Shown piece after piece: positions 33,636-40,989 of a stretch of 64,000 bases of DNA; the stretch's first letter is position 1; every line of letters starts with the position of its first letter. The stretch covers positions 51,276 through 115,275 of the forward strand of contig JAGCPF010000037.1 of NCBI GenBank assembly GCA_017642335.1, written 5' to 3'. The notes beneath the pieces were generated by a model. The model searched no databases and was not told where the DNA came from. It saw only the letters and a list, made by a program, of their open reading frames with translations. Made by a program: the position numbers and the translations under genes. The DNA is from Fibrobacter sp. Its GTDB lineage: Bacteria; Fibrobacterota; Fibrobacteria; Fibrobacterales; Fibrobacteraceae.

Positions 33636-36359
33636 TCATAGCCCTTTCAATTTTGCATTTACTCTTTCAGTCAACCTATCGGCACCAATATAGCTCAGAT
33701 GGTCCATGTTGTACGCCATCGATTCATCCTGATAGTCATGGTTACCCCACTTATTCTCGTCCATCCAAACGATATCGTAGGTCTTGAGAGAATCGAACAG
33801 CACCTGGGTAACGGAGCGGCTCGGACCGTACATGCCGTAAGAGCCCGTATTCTTATAGCCCGCATGGCGAGGAATGACCAAGGCGACTACGGTCACCTTG
33901 TGTTTCTTACACATATCAACAATAGACTTGAACAATTCCAAGTTCACACCCACAATTGCATCGTCCATTTCCATCGATGTCGTATCCACGTTGACATCGG
34001 GCGAATACCAAGATGTTGCCGGCAACAGGAAATTTTCGAAATCATAAGGGTGCATCAAGACCGAGATAGGCTTGGGAGCATCCTTTACCGCCTCCATGAA
34101 CCCCTGCGGGATGCTGTCTTTCCAGAATTCGTGATTTGCATCGTAGGCATAGCCTGCAGCATTCTCCAGCACCGGATTCCAGGATTCGTCGGCAGTACGC
34201 CAGAACATGTCGGGAGAGATTTCCAGCACAAGGTATTTCAAATGCGGGACATGGTTGAACATGTAGTTTTCCAAAAGGTACCGCGCACCATGCAGGTCGC
34301 CCGACGAATAAGCCATATTCAGCATTTTTTCGTTTGTAATACGTTGTTCGTACAAGCCAAAGAGCATGCGCGAACTTCCCATCGCCACCGCCGTTACGGA
34401 ATCCATGCGGGTCCAGAAATTTTCCATTTTCACGCGGAGTTCCACGGAATAATAAGGCAAGCGGTCGCTGTAGTACATTCCGGCGCTGTCAATATTCACA
34501 TTGCCCGTTCCATTCGCAGACAAATCCGGATTCACCCAAAGGCAGGGATGCCACAGTTCTTCGCTTTCAGCAAGCACAAGCGTACTGGAATCTCTCAAAT
34601 CTGTAAGTGAAATAGCGGAATGATTCCCAGAAACAGAGACAAGCGTTCCCACCACGAGGTTCGTCTTCGACGCCCATTCCACATGATCGAATGTATATCC
34701 ATCGGGAGCCTTCACGGATTGAATAAGTTTTCCCGTGCTGTCGGCCACCAAGATATATTCGTGAGCCCTGTACTTTTCACCGACGAAGTTATCGCCTGAT
34801 TTTTCGCCGAAATCAAGGAATACGGTACGCTTGGAACCATCCTTGGCCAAAGAGGCATTGCACGCCTGCTTGCCGCCATACCAAAGGGAATCCTTGTCGG
34901 ACATCCGTGCACGCAGCAGCCTCGCCCCAGACACGGCAAGTTTGCGGTCATCGCTGACGCCCCCGTTGTATGTTCCGTCAAAAAGCTTTTCGGGCTTGCC
35001 AAATTTTCCGTTGGAGAACTTGACCTGCCAAGTGGACTGCGCCTTCCAAGAAGGTTCATCATCGTTTGTCGCGCAATCGGTCACGTAGACAATGACCGTG
35101 TCCCCGGCAGAGGTCACGCCCCAGCGCGGGATAGCAGCGCTTTCCACATCCAGCTTGACCACCTTGGAATCAACAGCCTTCAAGTCACGCACATAAAGCG
35201 ATGACACGCCGGGGACTCCCTCCGCCTTCGTGCAGAAAGCGACCTTGCTTCCGTCGGGAGAAACATCAGGATGGTAGGAATCAATCGTATCGGCGATTTC
35301 CAAAACGGAAAGCGACCCGTTCATGTAGTCAATGAAGGCAATATTCCCCGAATTCTCATTACGGAACACAAGCTTAGAATGGAACGTTCCCGTTTTCGTG
35401 CGCACATTCATGGCCGTCGCGACAGGGACAACTCTTGAAGTCGTCGCAACCCCGTTCTCACTAAGCCAAACAGGATCCGGGATTGGGCCAAAAGCAAAAC
35501 GGAACCCCACATAAGGAGCCAACGTCGAAGAGGTGACCGTGTAGATGTCGCCTCGGGAATACATATTGATGGAGACGATATCGTCCCTATACGACCCGCC
35601 CTTGAGAATCCGCTCGCCCAGGCTTCCCCCATCCGGAGCGCCGACATAGTTCACGACCGTCGTATCGCGGAAAAAGCCCAGCCAGTCGTTCACCCATTCC
35701 TTGACATTGCCTTCCATGTCGCACAAACCCGAGGAACGCGCGCCCTTGGTGCAATAGTTGTGCAAGTCGTAATCGGAATTTCCACCATGCCACGACTTTT
35801 CCGGGACAAAGTCAAGCGACGCCGCATATACCCATTCCGCCTCCGTAGGCAATCGGTATCCAGCGACTTCGGGATGGAAAACGAGATCTTCCAAGTTGAT
35901 GCAGTTCCCGGTATTATTGTTGTTTCTCCGGGAATACGTATAAACCGTATCGAAGCCGTCCCTTTTGCTCTTTGCATTGGCTGTCAGCACGGCATCGTAA
36001 TAGGTCATATTCCGGATAGGCAGGAACCGGTTAATTTCGTCGGCGGCACCGCCCATAAGTTCGGCAAATTCCTGGTGAGTCACCTCATGAGCATCGATGG
36101 AATAGTCGTAAGTAAATTCCACCTTCATGCGCGGGCGTTCCCGGGACGTCGCGAGGGAATCGTTCGTCCCCAAGTATACCGATCGACCGGTTGACAGAAC
36201 CTTGATCATCCCAACATGAAGCGTATCGGTTTCCGCAAATTCGTAATCGTCCGGCACATTCGGGATGTTAGGTTGCGAAAGCTTTTCTATGGAATCTGAA
36301 CACGCCCAAAACAAAGGGACGAGAACAAGAAAAAAGAAAAGAGGATTCATCCGCATCAT
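33636..36359 (-). CDS. TIGR02171-family lipoprotein (full length, divergent C-terminus)
   Basis: 907 residues. Lipoprotein signal MMRMNPLFFFLVLVPLFWAC (Cys 20). FGE-like domain with HEVTHQEFAELMGG (Cys of the other copies replaced by His), YRLPTEAEWVYAAS, CDMEGNVKEWVNDWLG; propeller with HPDVSPDGSKVAFCTK; C-terminal region with MGSSRMLFG, LEISPDMFW (altered from LDIDLW), IPRHAGYKNTGSYGMYG (altered from FPQSPAY...) and MDHLSYIGA. The putative Ser and Asp/His are kept while neighbouring residues drift, suggesting a changed substrate. A TATATTTG element lies 8 nt upstream of the ATG, so this gene may also be transcribed alone. Confidence 0.9.
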   Translation of the reverse strand: MMRMNPLFFFLVLVPLFWACSDSIEKLSQPNIPNVPDDYEFAETDTLHVGMIKVLSTGRSVYLGTNDSLATSRERPRMKVEFTYDYSIDAHEVTHQEFAELMGGAADEINRFLPIRNMTYYDAVLTANAKSKRDGFDTVYTYSRRNNNNTGNCINLEDLVFHPEVAGYRLPTEAEWVYAASLDFVPEKSWHGGNSDYDLHNYCTKGARSSGLCDMEGNVKEWVNDWLGFFRDTTVVNYVGAPDGGSLGERILKGGSYRDDIVSINMYSRGDIYTVTSSTLAPYVGFRFAFGPIPDPVWLSENGVATTSRVVPVATAMNVRTKTGTFHSKLVFRNENSGNIAFIDYMNGSLSVLEIADTIDSYHPDVSPDGSKVAFCTKAEGVPGVSSLYVRDLKAVDSKVVKLDVESAAIPRWGVTSAGDTVIVYVTDCATNDDEPSWKAQSTWQVKFSNGKFGKPEKLFDGTYNGGVSDDRKLAVSGARLLRARMSDKDSLWYGGKQACNASLAKDGSKRTVFLDFGEKSGDNFVGEKYRAHEYILVADSTGKLIQSVKAPDGYTFDHVEWASKTNLVVGTLVSVSGNHSAISLTDLRDSSTLVLAESEELWHPCLWVNPDLSANGTGNVNIDSAGMYYSDRLPYYSVELRVKMENFWTRMDSVTAVAMGSSRMLFGLYEQRITNEKMLNMAYSSGDLHGARYLLENYMFNHVPHLKYLVLEISPDMFWRTADESWNPVLENAAGYAYDANHEFWKDSIPQGFMEAVKDAPKPISVLMHPYDFENFLLPATSWYSPDVNVDTTSMEMDDAIVGVNLELFKSIVDMCKKHKVTVVALVIPRHAGYKNTGSYGMYGPSRSVTQVLFDSLKTYDIVWMDENKWGNHDYQDESMAYNMDHLSYIGADRLTERVNAKLKGL

Positions 36360-36383
36360 AACAACTACAAATATAAAAACGTA

Positions 36384-38231
36384 TCAATTTCCCTGTCGCA
36401 CCCATAGAGCAGGATGCCAAAGTTCGTCACCATAGGCTAAATCCGTAATTTCGCCATTGGTCATGTTTACAAGAACAATCTTTTCATGGAAGCCATCAGG
36501 ATTCACCACAGTCGCAATGACAAAGTCGTTCAAGCCGGCAATCCACTCGGTATGGTCAAATGCATAAGACGCAGGGGCCGAAACCATCTGAATCAAAGCT
36601 CCAGTGCTGTCGACCACCAGGATTTTTTCGTGCCCTCTATAGGCTTCACCCGAAAATTCCCGTCCCATTTTTCCAACAAGGTCCAAGAACAGCGTGCGCT
36701 TGCTCCCATCCTTGGCAAGGGAAGCGTTGCAAACCTGTTCGCCATTATACCAAATCGCATCACGATCGCCAATGCGGGCGCGAAGCAGACGGGAACCCGT
36801 CACGGCAAACGAGTTGTCTATACTAACACCGCCATGATAAAAACCGTCAAGGATTTTTTCGGGAACTCCAAATTTGCCATCTGCGAATTTCACTTGCCAT
36901 GTAGAGGCCAACTTGAATTCCGTTTCATCATCATTGAGGGAAGTTTTTGTCACATAAACGATAACCGTATCGCCATTTTCAAGGACGCGCCAGCGCGGGA
37001 TAGCCGCCGTTTCCACGTCCAACTTCACCAAGTTCGTTCCTTCTGCATTGAAGTCGCGCACATAGAGGCTCGAAGCACCCACCATTCCCTCGTGATTCGT
37101 GCTGAAAGCAACCCTCTTTCCATCAGGAGAAATATCCAAATGGAATACATCGATATCATCCTCGATTTCTGCCACCAACGGGGAATCACCCGAATAATCG
37201 ACTAGGACCATATTCCGAGTCATGTCGTTACGGAAGGCTAGCTTCACTTGAGACGCCCCCATCAACGAACGGACTTCCGATGAATTGAGCAGAAGGAGCA
37301 CATTGCTATTCGCCGCATTCTCTGTGAACGATGCATTGGGAATTTTTCCGAGGGCAAGCCTAAAACCAATAAAATCGGCCTTCATCGAAGAAAGTATCAT
37401 GCCAAGATCGTCACGCGAATAGTAGGTCATATGGGCCGCATCCGTAAAGTAGCAGTCGTCCTTCACAATACGCCCACCCAGCGAACCGATATCCAAGCCG
37501 CCTACGTAATTCGACACGGTTGTATCCCGGAATTTTCCGAGCCAGTCATTCACCCATTCCATCGCATTCCCGACCATGTCACAGGGCAGATCCTCTTTAG
37601 CGGCGATAGTACAGACATCGTGCAATTGAGAACCGGAATTGCTGAAATTCCAGCTTGAATCGGGGTTCCAATCCTGCACAGCCGCATAGACCCATTCGGA
37701 TTCTGTCGGCAAACGGAAGCCCTCTACTTCGGGATGGAAAGCATAGTTTTCCAATCTCAAGCAATGGTAATCGGCATCGAATATCGCATAGGCATAGGTA
37801 TAAGCGGTATCAAGGTTTTTCGCCTTGCTCAGCGCATTGGCATACAAGACCGCATCATAAAAAGTCAAATCAGTGGCGGGGAGATTTTCACCTGCACATT
37901 GCAGCGCAAGGCCTGTTGTCCGCTCCATCAGTTTATTAAACTCGCCACAGGTCACTTCGTGCCGACCTATTGAAAAATCATAATCGAAACGCACCTGCAT
38001 CAACGGGCGTTCAATGGCTTTCGCAATCCAATCGTTCGTCCCCAACGAAACAAGCTGATTGGATGACTTTATTTGAAGCATTTCCACAGGGAACTCATTT
38101 TGAAGCATTTCCACAGGGAACTCATCACCAGCGCTGGGAACCGGCTCAGAAGGATCCGATGAAGAATCATCAAAAAAGCCACATCCGGCAAAAAGAATTC
38201 CCAAGAAGGTGAAAACTATACTCCATTTCAT
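36384..38231 (-). CDS. TIGR02171-family lipoprotein lacking the SGNH-like domain
   Basis: 615 residues, about 300 shorter than its paralogues. Lipoprotein signal MKWSIVFTFLGILFAGCG (Cys 17). FGE-like domain with HEVTCGEFNKLMER, FRLPTESEWVYAAVQ, CDMVGNAMEWVNDWLG; propeller with HLDISPDGKRVAFSTN and DELWHPALWVRQGN, where the protein ends, exactly before the SGNH-like part. The next ATG begins 24 nt later, so this looks like a clean two-domain form, not a decayed gene. The segment after the signal peptide carries a duplicated EFPVEMLQ from a 27-bp tandem repeat. Confidence 0.88.
   Translation of the reverse strand: MKWSIVFTFLGILFAGCGFFDDSSSDPSEPVPSAGDEFPVEMLQNEFPVEMLQIKSSNQLVSLGTNDWIAKAIERPLMQVRFDYDFSIGRHEVTCGEFNKLMERTTGLALQCAGENLPATDLTFYDAVLYANALSKAKNLDTAYTYAYAIFDADYHCLRLENYAFHPEVEGFRLPTESEWVYAAVQDWNPDSSWNFSNSGSQLHDVCTIAAKEDLPCDMVGNAMEWVNDWLGKFRDTTVSNYVGGLDIGSLGGRIVKDDCYFTDAAHMTYYSRDDLGMILSSMKADFIGFRLALGKIPNASFTENAANSNVLLLLNSSEVRSLMGASQVKLAFRNDMTRNMVLVDYSGDSPLVAEIEDDIDVFHLDISPDGKRVAFSTNHEGMVGASSLYVRDFNAEGTNLVKLDVETAAIPRWRVLENGDTVIVYVTKTSLNDDETEFKLASTWQVKFADGKFGVPEKILDGFYHGGVSIDNSFAVTGSRLLRARIGDRDAIWYNGEQVCNASLAKDGSKRTLFLDLVGKMGREFSGEAYRGHEKILVVDSTGALIQMVSAPASYAFDHTEWIAGLNDFVIATVVNPDGFHEKIVLVNMTNGEITDLAYGDELWHPALWVRQGN
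38072..38125. repeat. 27-bp perfect tandem duplication
   Basis: Two identical 27-bp copies (38072-38098 and 38099-38125), encoding EFPVEMLQN and EFPVEMLQI in the 36384-38231 lipoprotein. The identity suggests a recent event. Confidence 0.9.
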
Positions 38232-38259
38232 ATTTTCAATCTAATAAAAAAATTTTTCG

Positions 38260-39009
38260 CTACAATGAATTCGGCAATCGCTTCTTGACAATTTCCTGAT
38301 TCACCGAGATGCCCGGATACGCAGGGAAAAATTCTTCCGCCATCCGGTACCAGGCCAGCGCCCGGCGGGGTTCGGAGTCCATATACAGGTTTCCCAAGTC
38401 AAATGCGGCAAGTCCCACGAATTCGTGTATTTTCAAAGGCTTGAACTCCAGTCCTGTCCACGGGCCGTTCTTGTACTTTTCGCGGTATTCTTCGTCTGTG
38501 TACGAATACCCGCGACGGTTCGGCTCCAGGTTTACCGTCTTGCGCGCAAAGCCGAACTCTTCCAGCCCGTTCAATTTCCCGTAGCGTAAAAAGACATGAC
38601 CGGGCAAGAGAATCACGTTCAGCGGCAGATTCCTGGCCTCGGCAACCATCATGGCAAGCCAGGCAAGGCCCATGCAGCCGGACTTCCTGTTCTTCAGGAC
38701 CTGCAAGGGGAGCACGGCATCCTTGGAAACGGCGGCCTCCCCCGCCCCGGCAAACTCAATGTTCCAATAGTCCCACAGGAGCGCCGTCAAGGATTTGAGC
38801 GGATCCCTGGACACAGCCACGGCGCTATCGTAAAAGGCAAGCCCCGATTTCCAATCCGCAATCGAGTCGACACACCCCGTCGGTTTTTCCTCGAACAGGC
38901 AGGCCATCTCGGCATACGTCGGCTCGGCAGTGCGACCGCTCCACAAGGCAGCGGAGAGCGCTGCGGTCAAAAGCACTACGAGGCACGGCCAGAACAGTCG
39001 CTTCAGCAT
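38260..39009 (-). CDS. Membrane-anchored transglutaminase-like protein
   Basis: About 249 residues. One N-terminal hydrophobic anchor (MLKRLFWPCLVVLLTAALSAALW), then a transglutaminase/SirB1-type core: the candidate catalytic Cys in NRKSGCMGLAWLAMMVAEA (about residue 113), His in LLPGHVFLRYG and a third residue in NLEPNRRGYSY. A C-terminal TPR-like segment follows (AAFDLGNLYMDSEPRRALAWYRMAEEF). The ATG at 39009 follows AGGGGG; a GTG at 39021 is possible. It lies 18 nt after the AlgX-like gene. The role is probably proteolytic or amide-transfer processing of a neighbour product, inferred from context only. Confidence 0.78.
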   Translation of the reverse strand: MLKRLFWPCLVVLLTAALSAALWSGRTAEPTYAEMACLFEEKPTGCVDSIADWKSGLAFYDSAVAVSRDPLKSLTALLWDYWNIEFAGAGEAAVSKDAVLPLQVLKNRKSGCMGLAWLAMMVAEARNLPLNVILLPGHVFLRYGKLNGLEEFGFARKTVNLEPNRRGYSYTDEEYREKYKNGPWTGLEFKPLKIHEFVGLAAFDLGNLYMDSEPRRALAWYRMAEEFFPAYPGISVNQEIVKKRLPNSL

Positions 39010-39027
39010 AGCCCCCTGCACTCCCGA

Positions 39028-40968
39028 TTACAGCTTGTCCCATTCCATGGGAGACTGCCAGAAGTCCCTGGCCGTCATCATGTAAATGACCAAGCGTTTG
39101 CTCTGCATGTCCTTCGTCATCTTCATCATGCGGCTGCGCACGCCGGGACCGCCGCCCCAGCTTGTCGCCACCTGCACGTCGAGGCCGACCGCATAGGCCA
39201 GCAGCGAACCCGGGCCACCGCTCTTCTGGTCAACAGATTCGAACACGCCGGTGAACGAGTCGCCCATCAGGAGGATCGGGGCATTCTTGTCGCCCTTGTA
39301 GGCCTTGTCGCCCTTGTAAATCTTCATGCCGGCGAGCGTGTCGGCAGGATACTTCGACTTCTCGGCATCCGGCAGGTGTGCCACCAGGTCGCCTTCGCGC
39401 AGCACGACCGTATCCTTCATGACAAGGCTTCCCGGGCGGGCACCGGATTCCGCATACCAGGAATACTGCGTCACCCTGGCGGCAAGCAGTTCCATGGCGG
39501 CAAGCATTCCGGGCAGCGCCCAGTGCGTGTCGTAGCGCTGGTAACTGTAATGCGGAGGTTCATCACCGGAGCGGGCGGCCTTCAGTGCCGGGTACAAATC
39601 CAGCACGTCAATGCCGGCGGCAAGCATCTCACGCATAAACTCACGGCCACTTACGCTCACGCAAAGGTCTTCCGGTGTATCGGCAATCATCTTGTCGGCA
39701 TAGATTTCTTCCTTCACGGGAACCGGCACCACAAGCAGCTGGATGTTGAGGGAATCCAGGTGCTGCTTCAGCTCGATCATGCGCGGCAGCGGATTGTGCA
39801 GGCTGTCCTGCGCGCTAATCTTATCGGCAACCAAGTAATTCGCGTTGCGACGGAACCAGAGCATTCCGTTGTCGGACCAGGCGTTCTGTTCCTTGGGCAA
39901 CTTATCGAGCTTGGCCTTCAAAGCCTTCTGGAACTTGGCGGTCGCATCGTTTGCCGGGCAGCTATTCTCCATCGACTCGAGCGTGGCAAGTCTTGCCGCA
40001 GAGCTCGTATCCAGCGTGCGGTCTACAGGCACGACCTCGCCTGCAGCGAGCAGGGAATCGGCCTTGCGCTGTGCATAGATGTCCTCGTCCGTCATCCTAA
40101 ACGCAGACACCTCAAAAGCAACCCACATCGGCTTGCCCATCGGGTTTCCGCGCATCACAGCAAAAGGTCTATTATTCTTGTCAAGCCAGACATCGCCGGG
40201 AACATGCTGTTCGAGGTCGGTATTCAAAGTCGGGTACCAGTAAGACGAAAGCGTACGGGCCCAGTTCATGGCATCTTCGGAATTCATCTCGGCAGTCAAA
40301 TAATAGTTGAGCACCTCGGCCGTTTCGCCACCCGAGACAAGTTTCAGCTTGCCATAAAAAGCCTGGCGCTTGGTCCACGAAGCGGGCAGCACCTCGGCCC
40401 ACCATTCCACGGCATTGTCCTTCTTCACGCCCCACAAGCGGGTGACGCTTTGGAAAGCGCGGAACACTTCGGGCTCGCCCCACTTGACCGCTTCCACGGA
40501 ATTCAAGACACTCGCAAGCGAATCGGTTCCCGTCTGGGCGTACAGAATCTTGGAGAACGGTTCCCAAGCAATCGGAGTAACCCCGGCAACGGCCTGCGGC
40601 ATATACGCAAGAATCGTATCGAACATTGGGAACGGATAATCGGCAATGTTCACCCCTTCCATTGAGCCCTTGTAGTTCTCGGGAACTTCGTCCTTACCGG
40701 CCAAGCGGATGGGATTGCTCGAATACGCCGCAAAGTCAAGCGCGGCCAGGGTCGGCTTGTTCACGACGCGCACCTGGCGATCCGCATCGACGACCTTTAT
40801 CTCGAAAACCGACTCCGGAGTCACATCAGCACCGATCGGTCCGAACTCAGAACGAGCAGCCTCGACAGCGGGCGGCACGGAGCCACTCGATGCGCAAGAA
40901 ATGAAAGTCAACGCAGCGGCGATTCCCACTGCAGAAAATAATAGGGGGAAAGCGTATCTTGTATTCAC
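39028..40968 (-). CDS. AlgX/AlgJ-like SGNH lipoprotein (putative O-acyltransferase)
   Basis: 646 residues. A GTG start at 40968 opens the lipoprotein signal MNTRYAFPLLFSAVGIAAAL...FISC (Cys about 25). The C-terminal half is an AlgX/AlgJ-type SGNH domain: candidate Ser in LLMGDSFTGVFE (about residue 570) and Asp/His in YDTHWALPGMLAAMELL (about residue 480). In alginate producers this family transfers acetyl groups to an exported polysaccharide. The N-terminal half (about 30-330) is not recognised. It lies 21 nt after the 40990-43863 gene and shares the SGNH theme with the TIGR02171 proteins. A TATATTAT element ends 4 nt before the GTG. Confidence 0.8.
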   Translation of the reverse strand: MNTRYAFPLLFSAVGIAAALTFISCASSGSVPPAVEAARSEFGPIGADVTPESVFEIKVVDADRQVRVVNKPTLAALDFAAYSSNPIRLAGKDEVPENYKGSMEGVNIADYPFPMFDTILAYMPQAVAGVTPIAWEPFSKILYAQTGTDSLASVLNSVEAVKWGEPEVFRAFQSVTRLWGVKKDNAVEWWAEVLPASWTKRQAFYGKLKLVSGGETAEVLNYYLTAEMNSEDAMNWARTLSSYWYPTLNTDLEQHVPGDVWLDKNNRPFAVMRGNPMGKPMWVAFEVSAFRMTDEDIYAQRKADSLLAAGEVVPVDRTLDTSSAARLATLESMENSCPANDATAKFQKALKAKLDKLPKEQNAWSDNGMLWFRRNANYLVADKISAQDSLHNPLPRMIELKQHLDSLNIQLLVVPVPVKEEIYADKMIADTPEDLCVSVSGREFMREMLAAGIDVLDLYPALKAARSGDEPPHYSYQRYDTHWALPGMLAAMELLAARVTQYSWYAESGARPGSLVMKDTVVLREGDLVAHLPDAEKSKYPADTLAGMKIYKGDKAYKGDKNAPILLMGDSFTGVFESVDQKSGGPGSLLAYAVGLDVQVATSWGGGPGVRSRMMKMTKDMQSKRLVIYMMTARDFWQSPMEWDKL

Positions 40969-40989
40969 ATTTATAATATATAAAATGAC

